Made by a program: the position numbers and the translations under genes
NCBI GenBank assembly: GCA_946811185.2
Contig: OX328112.1
Location: forward strand, 62,001-126,000
Length of the DNA stretch: 64,000 nt
Source of the DNA: Hippopus hippopus
Lineage: Eukaryota; Mollusca; Bivalvia; Cardiida; Cardiidae
Direction: 5' to 3'
Shown: in pieces, positions 9,055 through 20,014 of the stretch
Numbering within the stretch: position 1 is the first letter of the stretch
Layout: each line of letters begins with the position of its first letter
The notes under the pieces: generated by a model
What the model was told of the DNA's origin: nothing
Databases searched by the model: none
The model's input: only the letters and a program-made list of their open reading frames with translations

Positions 9055-9928
9055 TTGTGAGTACGGTCGTCTGGCAGGATGAGTGGATAACGGTAGGTAG
9101 TAACAAGGTTTTCAGATGAATGCATAACTTACAAGCACCAAAACTGCCATCCATTATTGAATAAGCAAATTAAAAGTAATCGAGGAATCAAGTCTTGAAA
9201 TAGGATATAAAACATGCTGGTCCCCGTTCCAAATACAGACCAATTTCAAATCAGCCTAGTGATATAACACAGTACCTTTCATCACATAATAAAAAAAATG
9301 TTTTAATATGCTTCGAGTAATTAAATATGGGCAATTATATACTCTTCTCATTAAAATGAATTATAATAACAAAATGCTTTCCCGAAACCAGTTCAAAAAA
9401 CTGTCATTTTGGGTTAACCCTTTACCACACAATCCCAAGTTTTAACAACTCTGAAGGAGAAGGCTTCTAAAAACATTGTGGGAAAAGGAGAAAATGCTGG
9501 TAACCAGCATTTTCTCTGGGAAAAGGAGAAAATGCTGGTAATCAGCATTTTCTCCTTTTCCCACAAAGTTTTCTACCCTATCACAGACAGAAATTGTCAC
9601 ATGAGATTTATTTATTTTGTCATCTGCACATGCTTTCAAATTGGTCAAGTCCAAAATTTTGTGGTCTGGTAAAGAGTTAATTATCTTTTATAATTTGACC
9701 ACATAATTATATGGTACTGGTTATTGAAACCCGGTATTCAAAATTCATTGCTATGGGAGACAATATAAGAAGTCTTTCCATTTTGTCTGAAAAAAAAAAA
9801 ACAGAGTCCAATATTAGAAGGTTTTCACTCACCTAAATAGGACAAGTAAGGATCAAAGAAGGACAAAATGCCTTTATGAAGTCATTTGTCCTGCAGGATA
9901 AGTGCCTTTTCTTGTAATTTTTACCTTG
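9055..9928. mobile_element. hAT-like element D, copy 1, interrupted
   Basis: Aligns along its length with the element at 29952-30608: GGTCGTCTGGCAGG, CATTATTGAATAAGC, TATAAAACATGC, ATGTTTTAATATGCTTC, CGAAACCAGTTCAAAAAACT and CATTTGTCCTGCAGGA. A TTAA-A copy splits it at 9414-9680. The outer ends are eroded here, so the hAT call rests on the other copy. Confidence 0.55.
9414..9680 (-). mobile_element. TTAA-A hairpin MITE with duplicated hairpin
   Basis: Clean ends (TTAACCCTTTACCACACAAT; TCTGGTAAAGAGTTAA). The palindrome arm GGGAAAAGGAGAAAATGCTG occurs twice in succession, separated by a partial right arm, so the copy is longer than usual (267 bp). It sits inside hAT-like element D and so is younger than it. 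Confidence 0.85.
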
Positions 9929-9962
9929 TACCTTGTATTTGGACCAGGGTAAGGGCTGGTAG

Positions 9963-10164
9963 TAGAGGTGCAACGGTTCACAGGGGTGCACCGAAAACCA
10001 TCTTCATGACATCTCGGTTTGATCTCGATACGTTTTTTCGTATTTTCGGTTCAATATGGAACTGAGTTTTACTATATCTTTCCCACTTCCGGAAAGTGGT
10101 TTGTTGCGATTTCATTGGTTAGAATTAACCAATCAAATCAAACGACATTCATTTTGTTTACAAA
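9963..10164 (+). mobile_element. Probable left end of a hAT element with BED finger
   Basis: TAGAGGTGCAACGGTTCA resembles the outer end of animal hAT transposons and lies ~200 bp upstream of a BED-finger start codon. No matching right end was found in the window, so the copy is probably truncated. Confidence 0.4.
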
Positions 10165-10745
10165 ATGGCTGAAGGTGACGGAAAAATTTGTCTTCGGGAC
10201 CCCCTGGCCAGTTGCAAATCAAAAGTTTGGAATCATTTTGGCTTTAGGGACACAAATAAAGATAAAGCTATCGTAATTCGCCAATATATTCGGACACCCA
10301 AAAAGTTCGGACACCCTTAATTATTTTCAAAAATAATTTATTTTTTGTCCAAACTTCGGACAGTTCACAAAATTAGTTTTCCAAACTTTCGGACAGCCTT
10401 CTTCATTAATATTCCTAAAGATTGGACAGCCATTAATTATGAAAAAGTGTGCTCGCCAATGATCAGTTACATTTTTTTTTTCCAAACTTCAAAACGTCCT
10501 GTAGATTGCCGCTTAAACTCGGCGATTATTTTCAATCATATAAGCCAAGCGATCGAGCCAAACAAGTAATTTATTTCATTCAAAGTGTTTCAGCAACGCA
10601 GACATTGTAAATCAAAGACCAGGATTTTATTCGTTCATTCCGATCTTGATAGCATTGCGAGGGTGCTTTGAAGATTAACTTTCTATTCTACTTTTCCAGA
10701 ATCAAATGCTAGACACAGTCAAATCCTGGTTAACACTGCTGATAA

Positions 10746-10860
10746 TAGGTCTAGATCTAGTAGGAAACATTGTGGGAAAAGCAGGATTTGATTGTTGAAA
10801 AGTATCCTTTTCCAATAATGTTTTGTAAGATGCATCTTGTGTGCTGATAACATTGCATAC
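10746..10860 (+). mobile_element. TTAA-A remnant
   Basis: Only GGAAACATTGTGGGAAAAGC and TATCCTTTTCCAATAATGTTTT remain, in the right order but with the palindrome centre replaced. Heavily decayed. Confidence 0.35.
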
Positions 10861-11289
10861 TAAACCTCTTCTTTTAAATCTAATTTACCAGTAATCCATA
10901 GTATCACATCGTACACGTTATTTATTTTAATCACTTGCAGACTAAGTAGCAATGAACTTTCAATAAAAATGCTGGAGATTTACATCTCTGCTCTCTAGAC
11001 AAAACATACAACACGAGTGTTGTGTTCTATACATAACTGTGTGTAAAAAGTCAGTATCAGAGTAAGGGGGGAAAGTATGTTATTGTCTTATTGCATGGAT
11101 TGTGGATGGTCGAGGTCAGTGTGTAACTTTCAATTAGGGTAGCAGTTGTGTGTTTAACAATCCTATATTCCTTCAAACAAAACGTTACGTCACACCTTTA
11201 CTGAGAAGTTGAATGCGTACACACAGCTGGCTTGAAATCCCCTTGACATGGGTCTTGTCATTGTACTATTGGTCATAATGACTTTCACT

Positions 11290-11564
11290 TACGATGGCTT
11301 AGTGAGTTTAGCTGCGTAGATAAAGATCAGACTTCAGAGATCCTGCAGTATGATCTTGATCTTCACCACCAGTTATTTCGTGCACACAACTTTGCGAAAC
11401 TCCTATCCTATTATTGCAGTGTAGATCTATATGTGTTTTTTAAAAAAAAATAGCAATAGATCTAGATTAAAAGGATGGTTTTCTGGGAAAGAATAAAAGG
11501 ACAAAGGAGTGTTTTAAACTTTAATTTAAAAAAAAATCTTTTAGTCCTTATCCTGCTAAATAAG
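11290..11564. mobile_element. TTAA-C-related remnant (subtype 2)
   Basis: A decayed hairpin (AAAGATCAGACTTCAGAGAT and CAGTATGATCTTGATCTTC) plus a closing TCCTTATCCTGCTAAATAAG block like the ends of other subtype 2 copies. Confidence 0.35.
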
Positions 11565-11795
11565 TTAACCTGTTCCCAAACGACAGATTTTAGATTCTTC
11601 CAAACTGAAAGAGTTTGCAGACGACAATTTTAAAATTGACGAAAATGGCGGAAAGTTTTCCAAACTGGTAGAAAACACTTTGGGAAAAGGAGAAATTGCT
11701 TTTTACAAGCAATTTTCCTTTTCCCACAGTGCTTTCAAAGGACTTGTACTGCAGACACGTAAAAACATGAGAGATTGTTCATTTCCTGCCATTGC
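11565..11795 (+). mobile_element. TTAA-A hairpin MITE
   Basis: TTAACCTGTTCCCAAACGAC, GAGTTTGCAGACGACAATTT, and a palindrome with a variant centre (GAGAAATTGCTTTTTACAAGC). The right end is degraded after GAGAGATTGTTCATT. Confidence 0.65.
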
Positions 11796-12488
11796 GTTTT
11801 AATACGTGTTGGAGATGGGGGTGGAGTTAAGACAATTCCATGAACAAATATGATTGGACATAATGAAAACTTGTAAGCATAACAAACTAATTAATTTTAT
11901 AATCATCTATTTACCAATAAATACAAATAAAAAGTCAATTCTTTAATCTCTTCCTTGATTGACTAATTTACGCCAAGTGAGACAAACACAGCCAGAGCCA
12001 AGCAACATCAAAAGCGCCGAAACACGTTACATCATCTTTAATTTTTGTGTTGTGGTGAGCATGTGCACATGTGTTGAGAAAGTGGTGTAAATGATTAGCT
12101 TTATTCTTTTTGAACTTATAAATCGATGGAAAATTATCTGGATTTTAGTAAGGTAAGCAATTATACAAAATACATGCATTTAAAAGAACAAACAAAAAAC
12201 CCGCTCCGACGCTATATCACGTAATTATGTTTTCTGACTACCATTACATAATGTTACCATGAATAAATTCGCACGAGAACTTACCCTTATCATTTCAGAC
12301 ACACTTTTTTTTTCTAAATAATTTAGAACCTATTCTTTCGGCCACCCCCATTTTTTCACAACGGTAATTTCATAAATATTCGGACAATAAAAAAAATGAT
12401 TATTTAATTGTGTCTGAATACATTGGCGAATTACGGTACTTGCCACTTATGTTTTACGGGTGTAAGCTGCAAAAATTGCAAACGGTGA

Positions 12489-13169
12489 AATAAACTCAAT
12501 CATCATTTGCACAATTTCAAGAGTTGCTATGTTTCCTTAACTGTCAAAATCTGTTTTGAAGTAAGTGTAACTATTATTTATGTACTATTGTTACGAGACA
12601 AGCGTAACGAGAAAGAAAACCAGCAACAAGCCTTCAACAATTAACAATATTTATTAATGAATACAGACAAGAGTACAATTAGAGTTAAGTTTGAATGAAA
12701 TTTTGACAATTTTTAATCTTAGAACAAGAAATTGAATAAGTCCCTCAAAATTAAGAATTATGTTTAGACTACAAAAAGTATGAAATTTCTGGTTCCTAAA
12801 ACCTAAATTAACAATAGTTTTAACTTGCAAATAGATATGAGCAACCAGTGTTTAATAAATAAATTATCCCAACTTACAGATCTATATTCCAATTTAAATC
12901 CAACACTTTTCACTAATTCTGTATCCTCAAAGCCACAAGTCTAACTTCAAAATCCAAATCCACCTAGTAAATCAATCCTATTTATATCAGCTTGGAAAAT
13001 TCTAGATTAGTCCTTTCTAGAAAGATGACAACATGGATTGGTAAACAACTTGTTTACTAACAACCTGTTTCTAAAAATAACCTCAATGGAAAAACCAATG
13101 TATGTTCTTTAAGTTTCTAGAATACTCTCTATGTAGAGTGAAAGTGATAATGAAAACTGGTTACATGTA
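12489..13169. other. No recognised element
   Basis: Very AT-rich. It may include the decayed remainder of the hAT copy that begins at 9963. No ends, repeats or frames of note are seen. Confidence 0.2.
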
Positions 13170-13184
13170 CAGGGTTTTCCTTAA

Positions 13185-14025
13185 CAGGGTTCAATCTAGA
13201 ACTTTGTAAGAATGGGCCAGTGGCCCATCATTATTTTAAAAAGGGGCCACCAGTATTTTGAGATGGGCCAGCACTTTTTAACAACCAAATAACCAGGATC
13301 TTGGCATTTTAAAAGCTCAATTATTACTGACTTACCATATAAAGGAAGTAAATCCAGATAATTTACTGCTTAATTGTGTATGGGGATAGTGATTGAGTTG
13401 TTAAGAGGTCAAATTATGTAACAACACTAAAAATAATTTGTTTTAAATGATTGCTGTATTATACAAGTAACTTGTATTACAATTTTTTTGCATCGTCGTA
13501 ACGAAGCCAGTGAAATTGAGGCTTTTGTAGCCACTCAGTTTGAAATTTTTTTGCATACGATTTCCCAGCTTTTGCATCAGCTGATTGTTTTTCACCATCA
13601 GTTTTACCCGATTGCTGCGTTTTCGCTTGTTTGGCGGAATTTCCGCCAGAAAAGAAATCACCGATTCGTTTCATTCGGCATACCTCGGGTGATGGGAGCC
13701 ATCAAATCCGAAGTAGGTACGGAATCGGCCGAGTTGTGTGTTTCCATCGCGTTCGTTCATGTGCCGTGAATATCTGAATACCAGTAACACTCTCCGTGTT
13801 GCTGCGACGCTTTGCAGTGAAATTTAAATACTGCGGAAAGCGTCTTCTAACACTGACTCGCTAAAAACTATACTAAAAAAAGAGTTAATGCCGGCGCACA
13901 ACGGAATCGAAAAAGCGCCGATGCATTGGATTTTGCGCCGATCCGGCGCACTGGAGTTTCAAAAATGGGCCAAGGACTTTAAAATTGCGCCATTGGCGCA
14001 AAAACGCAGCCTAGATTGAACCCTG
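13185..14025. mobile_element. hAT-like element nested in the outer element
   Basis: CAGGGTTCAATCTAG at the left is exactly mirrored by CTAGATTGAACCCTG at the right; both ends are bordered by CTTAA. Inside are GGGCCAGTGGCCCAT near the left end and repeated GCGCC motifs (GCGCCGATCCGGCGCA, GCGCCATTGGCGCA) near the right, a subterminal motif arrangement usual for hAT. It carries a minus-strand transposase N-terminus. Confidence 0.7.
13477..13674 (-). pseudogene. hAT-type transposase N-terminal fragment
   Basis: A 65-codon frame with MKRIGDFFSGG at its start and KKFQTEWLQKPQFHWLRYDD at its end. The pattern K-K/F-x2-EWL-x5-F-x-WL-x-YD resembles the start of the TTF/BED-like zinc-binding region in ZNF862-type hAT transposases. 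It stops just before the expected Cys pair, so the zinc site and catalytic core are missing. It lies inside a TIR element with hAT-like ends, which supports the reading. Family recognition is from memory of the pattern. Confidence 0.5.
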
Positions 14026-14030
14026 CTTAA

Positions 14031-14919
14031 TGCATGATTTTGTGTGTTTTGATGCATTTTTAAGGAAAATGACCCGCATTTTTTTCAACAGTGCGTCACT
14101 GTTGACGCACAAATACGATACGAGTTACTAATGATCATATACGATACCGACATTGTTGCATAGCGAGTAGATGAAAAATCTGAAGTACGAAGAGAAAAGG
14201 TGATGAAATACTGGACTGTGTATCGATTTTAACAGAAAACCGTCGGCCTGTATATGTGTTCAAACTAAACCAGTCGATCTCTAATGAAAACAGTATGGCT
14301 CTCTCAAAATCAACGTCATTCCTGCTGTCTGCAAGGAAGAAGAGCTCTTAAAGATCAGACGATGAAACGCCTGGTAAGAGCTCCCAGAAACACATTTCAA
14401 AGTCTCGAGGGTTTACTATAAATTAGTTTAAGAGACACACTTCATTATTCGTTGAAAACGGCAGGATGAATGTGACCTGTGTGTCGAAACGAATCGGCTG
14501 TTCAATTGGTGAAAATAGTTTATTTTCGGTCAAAATGGATATTTTCTATCGAGAAAAACAATAGAGACCTCCCAATCCGGCCGACAACAAGCTGTTTTCA
14601 TCAATTAAACAGTCGATTCCTGTGATAACACAAAACAAAATAACCCTTCACCACAGAGAGAGGCTGCACAAACTTTGAAATTCAACCCTTGTGCATCATC
14701 AAAACACTAGCCATCATAATGATACCCTTGAAAGATTAGAATTACTTAGATATATAACAGCTTGTCTGCAGCTAGAGCACATTTGCTTGTTAATAACAGG
14801 CGTAAATATAGCATACTCCAGATACTCTTTATGAAAAAGGTGCCATCCAGGCTGTAAGCTCCCACTATATAGAGAATCTCTAGTGTTTTTATATATCTAT
14901 CACCATGTAATAATACATA
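14031..14919. other. No recognised element (interior of outer hAT-like element)
   Basis: No ends, domains or tandem structure are seen between the two nested insertions. It should be original interior of the 13170-16644 element; frames are short. Confidence 0.25.
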
Positions 14920-14921
14920 TA

Positions 14922-16453
14922 TAATGAACCAAAAAAGAAACTTCCCCTGTGTTTAAGTGCAAATGCAATGTTATTAAAAGAAATCAAAATGTCAGATGAC
15001 CTACATATATTCGGGCGAACGATTATGTGTCCGATAAAACAAATTTTAACTCGATTGAAAGCATTTTGCAGAAGAAACCCGCTGAAAGCGATTTTCACGT
15101 GCATGCACGGACCAGTATAATTCGTGTATATTTTTTGAAACCTTTCAGTCTAATTTTATAGACTTTCATGTCAATAAGAAAAAGACGTTAAAAAAAATTA
15201 ATTCTTTGTAGTTTTCTTTATTTTTGATATGCCTAGAATTCCACAAAATTTACACTAACGTGCCATTGGCATGCTTAATGCTGGTATGACGATGAATGCT
15301 GTTGCTATGAATATTGGATGTTTTACTCGTGCTATTCGACACCTTAGGCAACGTTTTCAAGCAACAGAGCGTACAGAAGATCGACCACGTAGTGGACGTC
15401 CTCGCGTCACGACGTGCAGCCAAGACCGCTATATTCGGAACACCCACCTGCGCAATCGCTTCCAAACTGCCACAGCCACTGCTGCTAACACCCCTGGTAC
15501 ACATAACAACCATATATCTGCCCAAACTGTGGGCAATCGCTTGCGCGAGGGTGGGCTACGTGCACGTCATCCATACGTTGGTTGTGTTTTGACGCGACGT
15601 CACCGCGTAAATCGTGTTAATTGGGCACGTACACACCAACGCTGGCTTAGACAATAATGGAATAGCGTTCTTTTCTCTGACGAGTCGAGGTTTTCCATTC
15701 ATCGAGGTGATGGCAGGGTTCCAGTATACTGTAGGAGAAATGAACGTTATGCCGACTGTTGCGTACTTGAACGAGATCGTTTTGGGGGTGGGGGTTCTGT
15801 CTTGGTCTGGGCAGACATTGCACATAGCTTTCACACTAATCTCATCGTTATCGAAGGGAATTTGAATGCCCAATGCTACCGAGATGAAATTCTTGCGAGG
15901 CACGTTATCCCACTGTTTCAAAAAAATGCCAATATCACTTTTTCAGCATGATAATGCCACAAGCCATACAGCTAGGGACAATGTGAATTTCCTCAGGGCA
16001 AATAACATTGCATTTATTAATGACTGGCCTGCCAAAAGCCCTGATCTGAATCCCATTGAACATCTTTGGGATAATTTGGACCAGCGTGTTAGACGTCGCC
16101 TTATTCCACCGTCAAACGTCATTCAGCTAAGACAAGCCTTAATTCAGGAATGGAACAACATTCCACAAGCCGAAAACAATACACTTATCCGTTCTATGCG
16201 CCAACGATGCCAGGCAGTCCTTCATGCTGAAGGTGGTCGTACCCGGTATTAATTTGTGATTTTGGTGAGCGACCCCTTCCACATTTTAACTACCATTTCA
16301 CTACTTTTGGATAAACCCTCAGCAATAATTTTTTTCACACAAAGTCACAATAAAATACTCTTTCATTGCATATAAATCTAGTTTAATCCTGATTTTCATA
16401 TTTGTGTATATCTGTACTTAAACACAGGGGAAGTTTCTTTTTTGGTTCAGTAT
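14922..16453 (+). mobile_element. Tc1-like (DD35E) transposon, defective
   Basis: A 34-bp perfect inverted pair, 14925-14958 and 16416-16449 (TGAACCAAAAAAGAAACTTC and onward), is bordered by TATA on both sides, as expected for TA-targeting Tc1/mariner insertion. The 1.53 kb element is full length. Its single gene is broken by two stops and a frameshift. The perfect inverted ends suggest the insertion is not very old. Confidence 0.9.
15229..16252 (+). pseudogene. Tc1-like DD35E transposase, two stops and a frameshift
   Basis: The frame opens MPRIPQNLH at 15229. A helix-turn-helix region follows, then the GRPRVTT hinge typical of Tc1 transposases (about 15400). The catalytic domain shows FSDESRF (first Asp, ~15680), QHDNATSHTA (second Asp, ~15945) and SPDLNPIEHLW (Glu, ~16050). 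There are 35 residues between second Asp and Glu, hence DD35E rather than the usual DD34E. Disruptions are TAA at 15256-15258, TAA at 15655-15657, and one extra T in the run near 15938-15942. Both stops sit where Gln (CAA) would fit. The enzyme would cut and paste its own DNA at TA sites; this copy cannot. Confidence 0.9.
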
Positions 16454-16644
16454 AATTGTAGGTATACAAAGATTTACTGTAAATAGAAAACAAAAAAAAA
16501 AACCACACTTAGTTCACAAATAGCAGCTTTTGTTTAAGCTAACAACATTTTGTTGTGACCCCCACAAATTCCAAAATGACCCCAATTATTTTTGACTAGG
16601 GGGTCACAATGACCCTCTATTTTTGTTGCCAAGGGAAAATCCTG

Positions 16645-16936
16645 CATGTATATCTTAAATGTAGAGTTGGGCTTGATTTTATTTACTAAATCATCACTAT
16701 CATCATCAGCAGCAGCATCAAATCCATGACGCTATAAACCCACAACTTTAAATATGTTTAATGGCTTTTCTACAGTAAACCATAGTAAACCCAAAAATGA
16801 AGATTGGGATTAGTCGGAAGTCAAAGTGTCAGGAAACTGGAAATTTTTAGATAAACTTGAAGTCCGCAGAATATACATCATACTGTAAAATCATCAGCCA
16901 GCTGCTTCCAAGACTATTCGAGTTATCTCAATTTCT
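16645..16936. other. No recognised element
   Basis: Contains a short CATCATC-rich run near 16693-16720 and nothing else of note. Confidence 0.2.
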
Positions 16937-17205
16937 TTATTCCTATACAAAGGCTAGATAGTTTGTTTCCCATACAAAGGCTTTAAAAGGTCCTATACAA
17001 AGTATTTTAGGGCCACTGTATAGGATAAAAGGTTACTTCCTATACAGGCCTGGAGATTTTCCCATACAGAGGCTCTTTGAGCCACTGTCGGGGTCTCTAT
17101 ATAGGATACTATTCAAAGGCTGTTAGGGCCCCTGTATATTTATTTCAAATTCCTATACAGAGGCAGGCACACTTCCCATACAAAGGCTTTAAAGGCTCTG
17201 TTTCC
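16937..17205. repeat. Degenerate CCTATACA minisatellite
   Basis: The phrase CC(T/C)ATACAAAGGCTTTA or its variants (CCTATACAGG, CCCATACAGAGGCT, CCTATACAGAGGC) recurs about every 25-40 bp at least eight times, often followed by GGGCC(A/C)CTGT. Units are diverged and irregular in spacing. Confidence 0.6.
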
Positions 17206-17581
17206 CAAGATGGACAAAATCATCGAATTACTGATATCTTTACGCATAGAGTCGGTGGCAGTGAAGATGAACAATCAGTTTTGGAAAATCTGTCACCCAA
17301 CATGCAAGTCAAGGCCAGTGCGATGTAGAAGTGAGTGTAAGTGATTAAAGCGAAGGGACTAGCATTTTAACTTCTATTTACAGTTATGACTTTCAAGTTT
17401 CAAAGTAAGATTTTGTGTTAGGTATGAACAAGAAAATGTAGTTCAGACGTGCCTTAATGTCGAACCCTGTTCAGATAATTCTCTGAAAAAATAGACAACC
17501 ATTTCTGGTATCTTAAACACACTATCAAGCTGTGTAACAATACACAAGTTTATGTTACTGTTGTAAACAACATTTTTTTCG
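17206..17581. other. No recognised element
   Basis: No repeat, TIR or domain seen. Confidence 0.2.
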
Positions 17582-17770
17582 TAACCCTTCACCATACAAT
17601 CTAGAATTTTCCATACCTTGCTACGGTGGCAATTGAAAACATTGTGGGATAAGGAAAAAATGCTGATAACCACATTATATTTTCAACCCTTTCACAAAGA
17701 AATTCCATGATTTGAGCAACAATGAATTTGTCAAAGGCTATCAGCAACTGCTTTCAATAAAGACTAGTTG
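17582..17770 (-). mobile_element. TTAA-A remnant, reversed
   Basis: GTAACCCTTCACCATACAAT begins it. ACATTGTGGGATAAGG and TGCTGATAACCA mark a one-armed palindrome, and GCAACTGCTTTCAATAAAGAC marks the distal part. No closing TTAA. Confidence 0.55.
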
Positions 17771-19042
17771 AACAAACTGTCAGGTGGTTTTTAGAAGGGC
17801 TCTATCCAGGAACTTTGGGAAAAGGCCCCTGGCCAATTTGGGGAAAAAAATCGACAAATATCAAAATTGAGGAAAAAATATTGACAAAACGTGAAGTTTA
17901 GAACACATTTAGCCTCACAATAAAATTATTAAGGCATTCTTGGTACTATTGAATCTGTGTTACTTTATTTTTTTTTAATCTTCTTTCTTTGTATGAATGT
18001 ACTCTCATTTGTCTTTTGCACTAGTTCCAGTGTTCTTAGCTGCAAGACAATTCTTCACCCCCCTATTTTAAGTTATGTAGTTTGTCGATATCTTTTTGCA
18101 ATTTTCTCATAAAGATCATCTATTTTTCTGGTCAATGAATAGAGGAATTAGTTCATGCTTTATTTCAAACATTGTGTGAATGCAAGTCAGCTGTTTAAAG
18201 TCATTATCAAGGCTAAATAAAACAGTTTGAAGGGCCATTGGTTGTATGAGGTTTTTTTAACATGTGTTTCATCATGGTTTTTTGTGTTTTTTTCCCCCAT
18301 GAGGATTCATTTTTGAAAAAAGATTTTCTATGTAGTTTGACAAAGATCTATACAGAAAGACAGGAAAAATGTTATTTTCTGTGGCAGACCTAATATTAGT
18401 ATTTACAGTATTAAAAAGCCAAGATAGAAATGTAATGGGGGGGGACTTCTTTTTTTTTTTGTCATACAAGTTTGAAATAATTGGCATAGGCTATCGAAAA
18501 GAGTGTGTCACTTTTTTTTTAATGATTTTATTGTCCCCATATATTATTTATTGGACTGGTATGGGAATCGATAGTTCCACAGCCATACTGATACCAGCAG
18601 TTTAATTAATATAATGAAATTCGAAGATTGTCAATTTCCTGTTTGAACTGCATCCAATGCCTGCAGTGGTTGAATTTTAGCTGATCATATAGGTAAAAAT
18701 TATGTCAAAACACAAATTTGAGATGTCCGAGGGGACTTTCTTTATGAAGCATCTAATTGGGAAAAAAAGTCATGGAACTGAGAAAAAATTACACAATTTT
18801 TGATTGGGAATGGGGCTGAAATTCAGCCCCTGAAGAAATGCAGAATATCCCATGTTTTTATTTATGAAAATCCTACAATTATTGATATACCTTTGGCAGT
18901 CAAAATGCAGAGTTCCTTACTTACCTCTTCATTGAAAGTGTCCCCTACTTCTGCAAGCTTACAGGACAAGTGCTCCCCCTCTCTGAATGATCCTTGGCAG
19001 AATATTGTGTACAAAATGAAAGAAATCGGCTTTATTTGATAG
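17771..19042. other. Unassigned; includes a diverged dispersed repeat
   Basis: About 17985-18220 aligns with 37080-37290 (shared CTCATAAAGAT, ATCTATTTTTCTGG, GCAAGTC, CTAAAGCCATTAT-like blocks), so it is an old repeat of unknown class. CAGGAACTTTGGG at 17809 and AATTCAGCCCCTG at 18821 could be worn hAT-type ends, but the match is too poor to call. Confidence 0.3.
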
Positions 19043-19044
19043 TA

Positions 19045-20004
19045 CCGTATTTTCCGGATAATAGGCCATAGTCTATCCATTAAAAAAGGGGAAAATTTAT
19101 TAAAAAAGGGGGAAAATTTCAAGGGTGCAGCGTATAAGGCGAAGCGGCTTATACGTTATATTTCATTTTTCTTAGTGATCTGTTGGTGCAACCTGTAAAA
19201 CTGAAAATAAAGGAAAACCAGTTCACAATTCCCCATGTGGGTGCCCCTTGATTCATGCCCCCAAAAGCATTTGTCGAACATTTATAACTTTCTTTTGTTG
19301 GTAGATAAATTAATCAGCTTGCAAACTTATGAAGTCTGAAAATTTGTGACAAACCTAGATTTTCACACCTGTTAAATGATGTCAATTGGTAATAATCAGT
19401 GGTTGACTGTGAATGCAATTAACTCTTTACCAAATTTTAGACTGGTCCAAATTGAAAGCACTTGCAGACGACAAAATAAACATAACTCAAAAATCGAAAT
19501 TTGTTTCCAGCAGGGTAGAAAACATTGTGGGAAAAGGAGAAAATGCTGGTTACCAGCATTTTCTCCTTTTCCCACAATGTTTTCAAAAGGCTTCTATCTC
19601 AGGATCATAAAAACCAGGGATTGTTTGGTATAGGGTTAAAGGCGTTGTTTTGTGTGTAGGGTCAAGTGAAGTGACTATTTCACAATTTCGAAATTCCTTA
19701 AATTACTGGACCATGGATGAATGAACGATGACAGTCTCAAGTCCTCCGAGTGATTTGATCTCCAGAAAGGGAATGAAAAAATGCTAAAACAGCTGATAAA
19801 TTTGTTTCATATCTTGAATATAATGCACATTCCAGTACATATATACGTATCTATAGATGGATGACATTGTACATGCAGTAACCAAGCATATTTGCCTTGG
19901 CCTATGTGCTAATGTGGCCTATACAATATTTTTTATTTCTAAAATAGTTAAAATGGAAGGTTGCGGCCTACACAGTGCAGCTGCCTATTGTCCGGAAAAT
20001 ACGG
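19045..20004. mobile_element. pogo-like TIR element, interrupted by TTAA-A
   Basis: CCGTATTTTCCGGATAATAG at the left mirrors CTATTGTCCGGAAAATACGG at the right with one mismatch, bordered by TA at 19043-19044 and 20005-20006. There is no transposase. A TTAA-A copy is nested at 19419-19639. Confidence 0.8.
19419..19639 (+). mobile_element. TTAA-A hairpin MITE, intact palindrome
   Basis: TTAACTCTTTACC, AAAGCACTTGCAGACGAC, a full-length perfect palindrome around GCTGGTTACCAGC, and GATTGTTTGGTATAGGGTTAA. One of the best-preserved copies. It lies inside the pogo-like element and so postdates it. Confidence 0.9.
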
Positions 20005-20014
20005 TATATATTAT

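Larger units (their letters stand above)
10271..12436. mobile_element. pogo-like TIR element inserted in the BED finger
   Basis: CGTAATTCGCCAATATATTC at the left mirrors GAATACATTGGCGAATTACG at the right, each bordered by TA (10269-10270 and 12437-12438). Such CCGTAATTCGCC-type ends with TA duplication occur in pogo/Tigger-like families. Several GTCCAAACTTCGGACAG-like sub-repeats lie at 10300-10420. The 2.17 kb interior has no recognisable transposase and contains a TTAA-A copy and a diverged TTAA-C-like stretch. Confidence 0.7.
10165..12488 (+). pseudogene. BED zinc-finger transposase N-terminus, split by a transposon
   Basis: Translation from ATG 10165 gives a short acidic start, then SKVWNHFGF, the aromatic signature of a BED finger, followed by a lysine-rich stretch ending at 10270. 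A pogo-like element is inserted there. Immediately beyond its right end the frame resumes with A-T-C-H-L-C, supplying the Cys-x2-Cys pair of the finger. A stop follows at 12486-12488, and no His pair can be read. BED fingers form the N-terminal DNA-binding domain of many animal hAT transposases and of host ZBED genes. The adjoining hAT-like end favours a transposon remnant. The catalytic domain is absent. Confidence 0.7.
13170..16644. mobile_element. Outer hAT-like element carrying two further transposons
   Basis: CAGGGTTTTCCTTAAC at the left mirrors AAGGGAAAATCCTG at the right, and CATGTA abuts both ends (13164-13169 and 16645-16650). CAGGG ends with a short duplication suggest hAT, although only 6 bp of the expected 8 match. 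Most of the 3.5 kb is later insertions at 13185-14025 and 14922-16453. Confidence 0.5.

Noticed and set aside
9478..9672. Frames reading GKGENAGNQHF / EKEKMLV repeatedly across the window
   Set aside because: All are translations of the TTAA-A palindrome; they look like a protein family only because the repeat recurs.
17809..18833. hAT element with CAGGAACTTTGGG and AATTCAGCCCCTG ends
   Set aside because: Inverted match is weak and no 8-bp duplication is seen.
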